Below are positions 23,150 through 34,579 of a stretch of 64,000 nt of DNA, in pieces. Position 1 is the first letter of the stretch; every line of letters begins with the position of its first letter. The translations under genes were made by a program, and so were the position numbers. The notes beneath the pieces are model-generated. The model was not told where the DNA came from and did no database searches. It saw only the letters and a list, made by a program, of their open reading frames with translations. The stretch is from Epiperipatus broadwayi (lineage: Eukaryota; Onychophora; Udeonychophora; Euonychophora; Peripatidae). The stretch is taken from NCBI GenBank assembly GCA_028023455.1, contig JAQFVV010012535.1, positions 1,182,001 through 1,246,000 of the forward strand, given 5' to 3'.

Positions 23150-24950
23150 TTCAAATTAAATTAAATGTCTGTCAGATACAAATAGATTATTTGATTTATT
23201 TTTGATTTTAGCAAAAAATCTAAATTTTGAATATACTAAAAAAAAATTACTTATTTCAATGGGTATGTAATTATAAAATTGTTTTTAATTAAGAAACTAT
23301 TTTAAACTTATTTTGTTTTTTAAATATATAAATTAAGCAACAACAACTATTGTATTGCAATTATGGTCATATTTTTACTAATTAAGAATAAAAAATATTT
23401 AACTTTAACTAATCTTGCTTACAAATCGGTACTTTTCTTATTATAATTATAAATATTGAGGGTCCTGCTGTAATTAAAGAAAACCAACAGAATCAAGAAA
23501 GAGTTTCTAGCTGACTCAAATTTGGTCCCAAGTTAGGAGTGGCGCTAGAGATATTTTTTTTTATAAATCATAGATACAGCCATAAAAAGCAATTACTCAT
23601 AGTCTACGAAGATTTAGATAGACGTTATAAAAAAGCTGAGGTTTGGTTTGAAGATTCCTTAACAGTGTCTTGTAACATATCTTTGCAATCTGAGCATAAG
23701 ACCAACTTTATATAAATCCAAGCTACTTGCATATACAAGCAGATGAAGGAAATCTGAATTTACTAATGTAGATACTATATATCATATATATATAAAGTCT
23801 ATTATGCATAAATATAGAAGCACAATTGAGGGGGAAAAACGTATTGTTGAGAAAATATACATAAATAATGACATATTTCAAACATGGATTCAGTACTAAA
23901 GAAACTTTTTATTATTCTTATCTTCTCCTTTACTGTAAGGAAAAAATAAAGGAGGAATTATATAAAAATTGCATTAAGAGATGTATATGGGGAGAGTATA
24001 TAGAAAAGTGTGATATACTAAAGAAACTGCAATAAAAATCTGTTAATTGCTTAAAAGAAAGAGAATTTCTCTTATTCTAATTTGTTCAAAAAATAGAAAA
24101 ACTAATAAATAACTTTAGAACAAAATTAATTATAAAGGTATTAGTGGAAATAAATTTGGAAAAAAAAAATCAAAATTGCAATTCCCGAGACAAAAAAAAA
24201 AAATCCCTGAAAAATTGAATTACAATATTTTCTTTTAAAATTTCTTGACATTTAAATTTTATTTTAAAAATATATTTTTGTCTATAGGGTTTGAATTAAT
24301 TGGTAATCAAACTTTATTTTACTGTCAATCTATTATAAAAAATAATGTCTGGATATTTGAAAACACATCTGAAATCAGTTATAATAATTTGTTTATGTTT
24401 GGAGTGTGTATTTATCTGATTTTTAATTGTTTTTAAAATAATCTTTAAAAGTATAAATTCAATTTTCAGTAATAAAAATCTATCAACATGAAAAGTGTAA
24501 ATAATCTTTTTTAAAGTCTATTAATTAACTTTCTCATTTTATTTTATTGTTTCATTCTTAAAAATTATATATACATAACAGAATATATAACCAAAAATAA
24601 CAATTTGGAAATAAAGGCACAACAAAGCAGATAATTGAGTTGAAATTGATAAAATGAATTTTTGCAAACTATGACAAAAATATTATCTAATACTCTAATT
24701 AAACAGAATAATTATGGAAATATTATATGCATATTATTTAATTCAATGGGGTTGGGTGAATTAGTTCTAAGATTTACATAAGGTCATGATTTTAATATAA
24801 AAATGTGCATATTGTGGCAATTAATGGCTATAGGATTGTTTATTATCACATACCCTGCTATGCTTAATTTTTAAATTAAAATGACGTATATATGGAATAT
24901 TCAAATATAAGTATATTGTCTATACTAAACTTAATTTAATTAGAAAGGGC
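23150..24950. other. AT-rich region without recognisable genes
   Basis: Short open frames only (for example plus 24245-24436). Nothing recognised. Confidence 0.4.
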
Positions 24951-24954
24951 TTGA

Positions 24955-25115
24955 ACTCAGACTTTCAAGGTCTCTACAGCTATGCACAACATTATGTACA
25001 ACTGATACACATCATCACATAATTTAAAATATCGGAAGAGCTCCAATATGGGTATTTAGTGGTGAACCAGCACTCATCAGTTGGTCCAGATCACAATCTC
25101 CCAATATTTAAGCAA
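24955..25115 (-). repeat. Family S repeat, copy S5 (inverted)
   Basis: Reverse complement contains GATTGTGATCTGGACCAA, CTGATGA, GTGCTGGTTCACCAC, TAAATACCCATATTGG, later GTATCAGTTGTACAT and GAAAGTCTGAGTTCAAGCCC, matching the family S core and B-box-like end. An 11-base ATCGGAAGAGC match to Illumina adapter lies inside it at 25031-25041, where other copies differ. Confidence 0.55.
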
Positions 25116-25810
25116 TCAGTGATCAGTTTAATTTAAGATAGCAAATCATTGTTTCTGACCATTTTATTGTTAGATTTCAATAATGGTATGGATGGCTGAA
25201 AAGTTAGAGAATGGTGTTCACACATTCCACTCCTTTTTTACACTTAAACAAAATATATTTATTACTATTACAGTTTTGACTGTTCTACAAAAATTTAAAC
25301 ATTATATCAATACAAACATATTTCATATATATATTTAAATTATTACAATTTTACCATAACTTTATTCATAAAACTTACTATTAAAAAACTTTAAAATCTA
25401 CTTTTATTCCATTATTTTTATTCTTAGTTATTATCATATTTATATTTATTCACCTTTTTCCTTTGCCATAATTTACACTTCAATGTAATATTAATGAAAT
25501 CTTTCTTATATTGCTATATTCATATATTTAACCTTTATTTTACATATTACTATATTCACAAATTTAACTTTATTTTACGTTTCACCTATTATCTTAATTT
25601 TTAATTATCTTATTCCATTCCTTAATCCCATTTTACCGATATTTTATTTCTGCTTCTTCCATTTACTTATGTTTTATAAAATTACTTTAATTATTTTAAT
25701 TTTATATGTATCTTTATTTTATTTCTTATCTTATTATCTACTAAAACTTTCTTTACTCCACCATTTTCTATCCCATAATACACTCTAATATCTTTTTTAT
25801 CTATATACAG
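25116..25810. other. AT-rich sequence up to the gap
   Basis: A block at about 25190 (GGTATGGATGGCTGAAAAGTT) resembles the 5' part of family S. Otherwise nothing recognised. Confidence 0.4.
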
Positions 25811-26310
25811 NNNNNNNNNNNNNNNNNNNNNNNNNNNNNNNNNNNNNNNNNNNNNNNNNNNNNNNNNNNNNNNNNNNNNNNNNNNNNNNNNNNNNNNNNN
25901 NNNNNNNNNNNNNNNNNNNNNNNNNNNNNNNNNNNNNNNNNNNNNNNNNNNNNNNNNNNNNNNNNNNNNNNNNNNNNNNNNNNNNNNNNNNNNNNNNNNN
26001 NNNNNNNNNNNNNNNNNNNNNNNNNNNNNNNNNNNNNNNNNNNNNNNNNNNNNNNNNNNNNNNNNNNNNNNNNNNNNNNNNNNNNNNNNNNNNNNNNNNN
26101 NNNNNNNNNNNNNNNNNNNNNNNNNNNNNNNNNNNNNNNNNNNNNNNNNNNNNNNNNNNNNNNNNNNNNNNNNNNNNNNNNNNNNNNNNNNNNNNNNNNN
26201 NNNNNNNNNNNNNNNNNNNNNNNNNNNNNNNNNNNNNNNNNNNNNNNNNNNNNNNNNNNNNNNNNNNNNNNNNNNNNNNNNNNNNNNNNNNNNNNNNNNN
26301 NNNNNNNNNN
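25811..26310. other. Assembly gap, exactly 500 N
   Basis: 500 consecutive N; a fixed placeholder size, so the true distance is unknown. Any open frame spanning it is meaningless. Confidence 0.99.
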
Positions 26311-28490
26311 AATTGTAAGTACTATTATATATATATATATACATTTGGTGTCTAATAATAATTATTCTGAGAAAAGTGCTAAGTATAGATCTGATAATAG
26401 AGTAATGAGTTTATTGTTAGGGAGAGTTTTAGAATGGCATCTGGAAAGAAGACTAAAAATCATGTCAACAAAACTTTTACTCAGAGAAAATGTGAGCTAG
26501 ATAAAAAAATTAAAATGCTATAATCAGAAAAATATAAAAAAAGACAGTAGCATTGAAGAAATGAAAAAGTTTATATTTTTTTATTATAAAAAATGAATCA
26601 TAGTTACAATTACAAGAATGAAAAGTGATAGCAAGCTCATTTGTAATAATATTAATATGCTGATCCAGGAAGGTCTATATGCATTAATACTTACTGACAA
26701 AGTCCTTTTCATACTAATAGAAAACTTGAAGCATATATTTCACTTTAATAATTATTATACTTATAAACCACTTTTGTTAAGAGTTATTTATATGGATTAT
26801 AGATGATAATAGTTGCAATGTTCATGTTTTTCTGCTTGAAGAAATATAATCACAGTTTAAAAGAAAACCAACTTTGTAATTAGACATTTTATATTTTGTA
26901 AAATTATATTTATAAATAAGTAGCCTTCTATTAATAATAATGGTCATGACTGATATTTATAATTACATTATGTGTAATGACATCTAAAATAAATTTAAAT
27001 TTCAAACTAAATTGTCGTAAAATTGATTTGAATCTAAAAACTCCAAGAAAATATAGAAACTAAAGATTCAATAAAAGTAAAGCATGGCAAATGTATGTGT
27101 TAAAGGAAGAATAGTTAGTTCTTTTCGAAAAAAGTTATACATATACTATTAAATTTTTATAAACAACTGTTTAGCTGTTGAAATGGGGTGAGAAAATGAT
27201 TGAGATGAAAGTTTTATTTATTCTATATCTTGGATATTCTAGATTCTGATCAACTTAGTGGGAATTTAATTTAAAATTTAAGCTTAGATTTATTTCAGAT
27301 GATATTACACATATCATAATGATATATAATTGCTTCATATTCATTATTTGTCTACAAACATAATTTTACAAAATATATAGTAAATAATAACAATGTTGTA
27401 AAATAACCAAGTACAAACAATCAACTTGAACACATTGCCTGCAATTTTCAAGAAGAAATAATTTGTTATGGTAACAAATAGAAGTTTGGAATCAGTAAAG
27501 AAAAAGGGATCATTCCAGAGCATTACATTAAAAAAAAAAACAAATTTTTAAAAACGAGCATTTGAGAGTTATAATGAAAACATTTTATGAATAATGAGGA
27601 AGTAGTATAGCAAAAGCATTTCTAGAAAATAATAAAACATATTCACAATATAGAGAAATAGAGAAGAGGGAGGGAAAAGTGCTTAAAAGAAAGTTTAAAA
27701 TCATAGTAAACAACTGATGAGAATAAAATATCAAAAGAAATAATATTGGAGATTACTCAGTATGGTCAACAAAAATAGGCTAAGAATTTTTAACCCTCTC
27801 AAAACAGTATGGAAATTCTAATGAATTTAAAGAGCACATAAATAATTTTACAACTTATCAAATATGTAATGCTAAGAATATAAACCTATTTGAAGCAAAC
27901 GAAATAGATTAGCATTGATATACAAAATATGCAAATTATTTATACAAATTCATTTAAATGATTTTTTGGTAAATTTTATCTGGAACAATGTATCCAGACT
28001 TGTTTATGACTCTGAATAGGTTTATATATAAAGATAAATGATTCAATTGATAGAATGGGGCTCTATTCAATTGCTATTTAAATATTAAGGAAATAAATTG
28101 CCATAATAAAATTATTAAACCATAAAGTTTATTGATCTTGGACATTTAGAAATTCCAGTAAGTAAAATGATTAAGCTGTATCAGAAAAGATATTCAAGAA
28201 TTTATTTTTTTTAATAAAAGGAAAGCATAGCCTGACTTCAGTTTAGTGAGTGGTATAGTAATGGATTCTAAAGCTAAATTTTTCTGGAATGAAATTCAAG
28301 CTGCCACTTCTGGTAGAGTATCGGATGACATTGGGTGGGCATCCTGGTGCATAATAATAGGCCCACATTATAACTTGGACTTATTATGAGTTAATAGATT
28401 CAGCCTAAAAATATAAAAGTTTAATTAATAATTCCTAGGTCTAGCATTTCATTAAGGATTTCAATTGTTTAATCTGTGATTTTTCTAATA
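26311..28490. other. AT-rich region without recognisable genes
   Basis: Starts with a (TA)n tract at about 26326-26341. No coding family recognised on either strand. Confidence 0.4.
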
Positions 28491-28493
28491 GGC

Positions 28494-28774
28494 TTAAAAG
28501 ACCACTGAAATAGCACAAGATCACCATTTCCTACACTTACACAAGCTGTTATTAGCAGTTACAAACTCTCCATACAGTAGTGCCATCCAGTGTAAGCCTT
28601 ACTAATCAGTGATGAGCACCACAAGCTAGAAACTAGTCTGGAGATATTGGATGGGTAGGCACTAGATGAGGATTTTATGCACAAGCCTTCCTACATCCAT
28701 TGATAATTAAAGCTTGAACTGGGTAGTATTACTGTATGGAGAGTTTGCTGCCACTAATTATAGCTTTAAAAGAC
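28494..28774 (-). mobile_element. Family P copy D (263 bp), target duplication TTAAAAGAC
   Basis: Element 28503-28765 has the asymmetric tail at its left (GATCACCATTTCC, ACACAAGCTGTTATTAGCAG) and arm sequence ending GTATGGAGAGTTTGC at the right. It is flanked by TTAAAAGAC at 28494-28502 and 28766-28774. A partial plus-strand hammerhead segment is at 28607-28652 (GTGATGA, GAAAC, TAGTC, TGGAGATATTGGAT); the first core base is changed and the 5' half of stem I is missing. Confidence 0.75.
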
Positions 28775-28779
28775 TTTGT

Positions 28780-30715
28780 GAGGAAAATAATATTCCTAAA
28801 ACAATATAAAGACATTTTTAAATAAAAGAGCTAAGACATATTTACAAATTGATTTTATATACTTTTTTAAAGAATTTTTTCCCACCATTTAAACCAAAAA
28901 AAAACTATTGAGAAAATGAATCACATCTTCACTTTTTCATCTCTAATTTCCATAAATTTCATAAACATTTTATATTTTCCATGTTTCATTTGAATATTCT
29001 GTTGATTTTAGATTATATATATCAGATATTTAATATTGTTTATATAAAAGTGATAAAAAGTCTCCAATAAAATATTCATGTGAGGTAAATTCTTCCCTCA
29101 ACAATCCCCCAAAGAGAAATAGCAAAAGAGAAGAACATATTCACCAGCCTTATTAATTATTGGGTGATGAAAATTTGAATGTTCTTTTATCCTGGTTTTA
29201 CCCACTAGCTAAGGATAGCTAAATATCCATTTAACAACTAATGTCGGAATATTACCTATGTTGCTAAGAGATAGCCACCTGAGAGAAAAATCCTAAACCT
29301 CTTGGGAAAAAAATTATAGGATGGTTAAGTGAAGCATTATCTCTGTACAATGAAATTCTTCTTATTGCTTATATAAAGATGAATAATTATCATTGATATT
29401 TGGAATAAGTAAAGACTTAAAAAAAATTATTCTAGAAATTCAAAGAAGGAATAAATGATCATTTAGTCATTACTACACCATGGAAGTTAAATTCACTGGT
29501 TAGGAAAAAGATTTAACATAGACTATTTTCTGGACAAAATATGTTATATATTCTATTAAATATGCATCTGTACTATACATATTTGACAACATAAATTTGA
29601 ACATTAATACAGCATAATAAATATGTCAATGTAGTTAGACTTTGGTTCATACAGAAAGTTCAGCAATAATTACTTGCCATGTCTATTCTTTTTTATAGAA
29701 GGATAAGATTCATTTTCTGGATAAGAATATTGCTTTAATTTGTCATGAAACATCTATGTTCATATTATATATGAAAATCTTATTAATGGAATGAAGCTTT
29801 GTTTTTTGTAATGTAGATCTATATTTCTGTTCATAAATAGCACTATAGAATCATATAACAAATAATGTACTTTTGTTCTGTGGTAGTTTGTAATTTGAAG
29901 CACATAAAACATCATAAACTAAATTATAATCTCAAGGAATTCATTTTATTTTATGTAGATAAAGTTTATATTTTACTTTGAAAACTGATGGTTTTGCAGT
30001 AAGATTTTTAATTTAAGAGAAATCACTGAGACTTTTAATGAAAATTCAGTTTGTATTTGTGTGTATGTATATTTTGAACATTTAAATATTAAAAGATTAA
30101 TATGGATTCTGTGTTGTCAAGAATGTGGCATTTTCTTTACCAGTAGTAAAAGATGCATTATATTACATTTATAACCAGTACATTGACACTTACTTGACCA
30201 ACTTAGATTAACCTGAGGTCTTTATCCTCTAAACAAGAGCAGTTGGATATGTATTTGCCAACCACCATTAGATAGATAAAGAGTCTGCTTATTCACTATG
30301 TATCTAAAGAAATGTTAAGCCTGATTATGATCTGAAAAAAAGGTTCAGTATTCATTCAATTGGTATTCAAAATCTCAATTCATGGTCATGATAGGTGGAA
30401 GCATAATCATATCATGAAGCCTTTTCAACTGTATAAACCTATTAATATTTAATCGTAAAATATGCTAAAAGATATGTGCATGTAAAGAATAATTTTAAAT
30501 TAAAAATTGTCTACAAGTAAATATTTTTGTAAAAGTTATCCTAATTAGAGTTTAAACATGAAAATATTGTTGAGTCGAACTTTTGATTTTTTTATTGTGA
30601 TTATCATTTCAATAAGTATTTATAAATAATTGAAGAAAATATTTTTACCAAGGATAATTATGTACAAATACAAGTAGGTCAGTTTAACAGTAAATGATAG
30701 AATTAAATGTTTGTT
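28780..30715. other. AT-rich region without recognisable genes
   Basis: Nothing recognised on either strand. Confidence 0.4.
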
Positions 30716-30903
30716 CATTTAATACAGGAGTTCCTAATCTTGTTTATGCCCACACCCCTAAAAAAATTTAATGTGTTCTCAACACTTCTTAAAGTAATTA
30801 AACAGGCAAAACTCTCCATACAGTAGTGCCACCCTGTGCCAACCAGAGTAATCAATGGATGTCCAAAAGGCTTGTGCATAAAATCCCCATCTAGTGCCTA
30901 CTC

Positions 30904-30961
30904 ATCCAATATCCCAGACTAGTTTCTGGCTTGTGGCCTTCATCAGTGAGGAGCCTTTGAT
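30904..30961 (-). ncRNA. Hammerhead ribozyme-like motif (copy E, left arm)
   Basis: Minus strand: ATCAAA, GGC, TCCTCA, then CTGATGA, stem II GGC with loop CACAA and GCC, GAAAC, TA, GTC, TGGGA, TA, TTGGAT. All core positions are intact. Stem I proximal pairs A-T, C-G, U-G, C-G. The distal half has one mismatch. The same A-A interruption between core and stem II is present as in other copies. Confidence 0.6.
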
Positions 30962-31265
30962 CTGAGAGCACTGCACCTAGATATTAGTATCTAATGCAAT
31001 CCTCCAGCAGCTACCTTTTATCTCTTAACTACAAAACTATGAGAATGAAATAGTGGTGGCTATGGTTGTTAAAGAGCCAAAGACACAAAAACATATGGGT
31101 GCTGAACTGAGTTCAGACCCATATAACTATATAAGCTATTGAGCTTAGATTGAAAATATTATTGTATTTTCAATTTCACTCTCATAGTTTTGTAGTTAAG
31201 TAGAGATAAAAGGTGGCTGCTGGAGAGTTGCATTAGATTTTAAGATCTATGTGCAGTGCTCTCAG

Positions 31266-31324
31266 ATCCAAGGCTTTTCATTGATGAAGGCCACAAGCCA
31301 GAAACTAGTTTGGGGATATTGGAT
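31266..31324 (+). ncRNA. Hammerhead-like motif (copy E, right arm), first core base mutated
   Basis: Plus strand: ATCCAA, GGC, TTTTCA, TTGATGA (core C changed to T), GGC-CACAA-GCC stem II, GAAAC, TA, GTT, TGGGGA, TA, TTGGAT. The GTC triplet is GTT. The core change predicts loss of activity. Confidence 0.5.
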
Positions 31325-31599
31325 GAGTAGGCACTAGATGGGTATTTTATGCACAAGCCTTCTATCATCCATTGATTACTCTGGTTGGCACAGGGTGGCA
31401 CTACTCTATGGAGAAATTTGCCTGTTTTATAACAGTTATGTGCTAGCATAAGAGATGGTGATCATGTGACTTCTTAAAGTAATAATTTATTTAAGAATAA
31501 AAGTGAAGGTGACCAAAACAATTTTGTATAATCAATTTTCACTAATATATAAACAAAAATAAAATATATGGAAAAAAAAAATATTACAACAAATTAAAA

Positions 31600-33440
31600 G
31601 TGGCATAAACCCTACAAAAAAATTCAATTGTCATCCATGCATGAAATTTCTTCAAATTAAATTTATTGACCCTTTTCTTACTGTCTATTGCATAAAAGTT
31701 TTTCAAAATGTAGCACTGTGTTGCTGATAACAATCCACATGTCTGCCTGTGCACCCAAGTGATTTCTAGATTTTGTTTTATTGACAAAAGGATGCTAAAT
31801 CCAGACTTGCATAAGTATGTCATTACGAATGAGATGAGCACAGTTAGTGCTTTTTCATAAAGTTTTGGAATCATGTCCATTGATCAACACCAATATTGTT
31901 CCAAAAGTTTGCTTTCAAACTGCATTTCAAAAACACGATTTGTGCACAGTTCAAAAAGATCTTCCTTCAGCACTTCATTATCTGACATATTATCCAAATT
32001 GAATGAGTATGGATTTATAAATACTTTTTTAAAAGTTTTCGGTTTCCCTCCTCCAAAATATTCATCAGAGGACTTTGATAGTATTTCCAAATGATCCACA
32101 ATTTCTTCACACACCATTGGAATTAGGGATTCATCATCAACAACCATTTCTTTGAGTGATGGAAAATTTGAAAGATTCTCTTTTTTAACTGTAACTTTTC
32201 TTAGAAAGTATTTAACTTTTCACAGAATTTCAATATACTTATGTTTTTCCCTTGATTAGATACACTCAGGTCAATCATACAAGTAAAAATATCACTCAAA
32301 TAGGCTAGAATTTGTTGGAACGCTTGTAATTCCATTTCTCCAGGCAGATCATAGTCATGTTCCTTTAGAAAAGTTTTGACTTCTTGTTGCAGCTCAAAGA
32401 AGCATATTAAAGCTCTCCCACATGCCAACTTGTGAACTTCCATATGGAAACCAAAACTGAATGCTCACTTCCAAAATCTTCACAATGTCACTTAAAGAGG
32501 TGGTGATTCAGAGCAGACCCATAACCCAGTTAATGATCTCCACAGAAGTGTCCAGAACTTTTTTCAACCTTAGAGGCAATGTTTTTGATGCCAAAGCATA
32601 TCAATGAAGAAAACAGTGGGTGCCTTGCAATTGTGAAATTTCTTGTTTCATCAGTGCAAAAATCCTGATCTATTTCCTAGTATAGCAGGAGCACCATCAG
32701 TACACAAAGAATCAAAAATTTGAATATCTAAGTCATATTTCACAAAGAATTTTTTTATGCACTGAAAGATAGCTTTTCCTTTTGTGGTTGTTTTCAGATC
32801 TTCATTGAGCAGGAAATTTTCCATTATGACACCATCATGAACATACCTCACTAATTCAATGAGTTGACTGCAATTTGCAACATCAGTTGTTTTGTCCAAC
32901 TGGAAAGAGATTTTCAAGGGACTAGTCCTCATATATATATAATAACTTGGTCCAAAATGTCCAAACTCATATCACCAATTCAGCTCCGAATAACATTATT
33001 TGATAACAGCACTAATTTAAGCTTGTTTGAGGTTTCTTTTTCCAGAACAATTGTTATCATTTCTAATGTGAATGATCACCTCTTCTAAAATTGTATGGGG
33101 CTTATTGGATTTGGCTACTTTATACAACAAGTGGTATGAAGCCATCAGCATTGGTTTGACAGCAGATATAAACCTAATTTTGGAAGAGTTGCTTGAGAAT
33201 CTCAAAGCAGGCGGTTTTAGCTTTCAATGATTCAAGATCATGGCCTGCAACATCTACTCCACCACACCAATTGTTGAAGTGTTCCAGCAACTTAGATGGA
33301 TTCATATTTGCATTTGAAAAGACAGCTTCACAAAGTATGAACATAGGTTTCTGCAAATTCTCAGTTGTTCCAGTGTAAATGAAACCACACTGCACATAAT
33401 TATCATTTGATTCCTTTTTCTTTGTTATAATTAATTGTTA
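31600..33440 (-). pseudogene. hAT transposase, ZBED5/SCAND3-like, decayed
   Basis: Minus-strand segments in order: a BED-like N-terminus with NANMNPSKLLEHF and AGHDLESLKAK (about 33330-33220; the first zinc Cys is replaced by Phe). Then SYHLLYKVAKSNKPHT (about 33140-33090), then the catalytic-domain start SFQLDKTTDVANCSQLIELV and CTDGAPAILGNRSGF (32930-32650), with D in both DKTTD and CTDGAPA kept. Next come LAYLSDIFTCM and the IDLSVSNQGKN motif (32310-32230), then HLEILSKSSDEYF (32100-32050). The dimerisation region TYLCKSGFSILLSIK ends it (31830-31780). Stops and frameshifts separate the segments, so no single product is made. Intact relatives are about 600 residues. The host versions (ZBED5 and relatives) derive from this group. 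Confidence 0.85.
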
Positions 33441-33463
33441 ATTAATAATTTAAGAATTATAAT

Positions 33464-33505
33464 CTGAAAAAAAAATATAAAGTTAATTAGGAGAAAAATA
33501 ACAAT
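33464..33505 (-). promoter_or_regulatory. Probable 3' splice site of a 5'-UTR intron in the hAT element
   Basis: On the minus strand TTTTTCTCCTAATTAACTTT leads to a T-run and CAG (cut after 33464), a branch-like CTAAT and polypyrimidine tract. It sits between the predicted start site (33591) and the transposase coding start, so a short non-coding first exon is likely. The donor was not identified. Confidence 0.4.
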
Positions 33506-33587
33506 AAGTAAAATAACATTAAGTATAATCACCATTTATTAGATCCACATGAGAAATGAGCACTGCATGAACACAGAATCAACAATG

Positions 33588-33662
33588 CACTGACTACCAT
33601 AGCATCATGCATGGGTTTATATACTCTGTGAAATATTCTAGAACATTCTCGAATATTCATCA
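33588..33662 (-). promoter_or_regulatory. Predicted heat-shock promoter of the hAT transposase (HSE, TATA box, initiator)
   Basis: TTC at 33636-33638, GAA 33641-33643, TTC 33646-33648, GAA 33651-33653 and TTC 33656-33658 form five contiguous inverted units at exact 5-bp spacing; three suffice for a heat-shock element. On the minus strand the next element downstream is TATATAAA (33616-33623), and 32 bp from its start lies a TCAGT initiator (A at 33591). The HSE is then at about -45 to -67, the placement usual for heat-shock gene promoters. More imperfect HSE units occur at 33684-33695 and 33738-33762. All lie inside the transposon ends and point toward the transposase. Confidence 0.7.
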
Positions 33663-33829
33663 CAGGATGTCATTGATTAATACTTCTGGAATTTCTTGAG
33701 TCATGATCATATGAATACATTACACAAACGAACATAATTCTTGAATATATAGAACAGTATTCTTAATATAAACAAAAAACTAAAATGTTATCTCACATGC
33801 CTAGTTGGGAAATCCTGATCTAATAGCTT

Positions 33830-34474
33830 AAAAATCAAACATGTAAGCTAAGTCAAAAAATAAAAATAGATGATTTATTTAACAAAATGTTTAAACAGCA
33901 CAAAAATAAATTAAGTTTAAAAAACAGCAATACGTAACAATAAATAACAGATGCATAACAGCAGATGGCTTAAAAACAAGTAAGTTAAATTCAACAAGTA
34001 ATAATAAATGATAATAAATAAATGTGTGTTTAGTAAACAGTTTTTAAAAATACCTACAAATAAATAAGTTAAAATAAAAAAATAATATGATACATGATAA
34101 TAAACAAGTGCTTAAACAGCAAACAGTCTAAAAACTAAATAAACAAGTAATTCAAATTCACAATAAACAAGAATTAGCATATAAAAACATGTTGTTGTTT
34201 TTTAAATATTGTTAATCATTAATATATTATTCTATATTTTTCAATTCTTAAAAAAATGATATAAATTGAAATATGATTTTTAGTATTTAACACATTTTGG
34301 TGATTTAAAAGTAAAATTGAAAAGTTGTAAAAATTGGAGGATTATTGTGCTTATATATTATAAATTTCATACAACGTTCTAACAAAAAAGCGTCAAATGA
34401 ACATTTGAATTCTTTTACAACAATTGGATTTGTGATCGTTTATCAAATTTTACATATTTAAGGTCAAAGAAGTA
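33830..34474. other. AT-rich stretch with degenerate AAACA/AATAA-rich repeats
   Basis: Repeated short blocks such as TTAAAAACAAGTAAGTTAAA, TAAACAGTTTTTAAAA and AAACAGCAAACAGTC suggest a decayed minisatellite (about 33870-34180). No coding content. Confidence 0.4.
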
Positions 34475-34575
34475 TCTTTATAAGCCAATAAACATCACAT
34501 GATCACCATTTCTTATGCTTGCTCTTAACTGTTATTAAAACAGGCAAAGCTCTCTATAAGTAATGTGATATAAAT
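34475..34575 (-). mobile_element. Family P fragment, copy F (tail plus start of one arm)
   Basis: CCAATAAACATCACATGATC, the tail, then TTATTAAAACAGGCAAAGC and a short arm start CTCTCTATA. The rest is missing. TCTTTATAAG (34475-34484) and TCTCTATAAG (34551-34560) could be a target duplication, but the second copy overlaps arm sequence, so this is ambiguous. With the tail as 3' end this would be a 5'-truncated copy. Confidence 0.6.
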
Positions 34576-34579
34576 AAAT

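Larger units (their letters stand above)
30784..31483 (+). mobile_element. Family P copy E (670 bp, near full length) with 15-bp target duplication, inside the hAT element
   Basis: Element 30799-31468 begins AAACAGGCAAAACTCTCC and has a ~300-bp left arm, a short centre around 31060-31130, and an inverted right arm ending AAATTTGCCTGTTTTATAAC. The asymmetric tail ends GGTGATCATGTG. ACTTCTTAAAGTAAT is repeated exactly at 30784-30798 and 31469-31483. Nearly all of the element can fold into one long hairpin. Both arms carry the hammerhead segment, on opposite strands. Confidence 0.9.
30717..33825 (-). mobile_element. Complete hAT (Buster/ZBED5-like) DNA transposon with TIRs and 8-bp target duplication
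   Basis: Element 30725-33817. The left end CAGGAGTTCCTAATCTTG and the reverse complement of the right end, CAGGATTTCCCAACTAGG, are matching hAT-type terminal inverted repeats. Flanks are ATTTAATA (30717-30724) and ATCTAATA (33818-33825), an 8-bp duplication with one mismatch, fitting the nnnTAnnn preference of the Buster group. It encodes a decayed transposase on the minus strand and carries an internal promoter near its right end. Family P copy E is inserted near the left end between the TIR and the transposase 3' end. Confidence 0.85.

Noticed and set aside
25691-26344. 217-codon open frame on the minus strand
   Set aside because: It spans the 500-N gap; the apparent length comes from N's.
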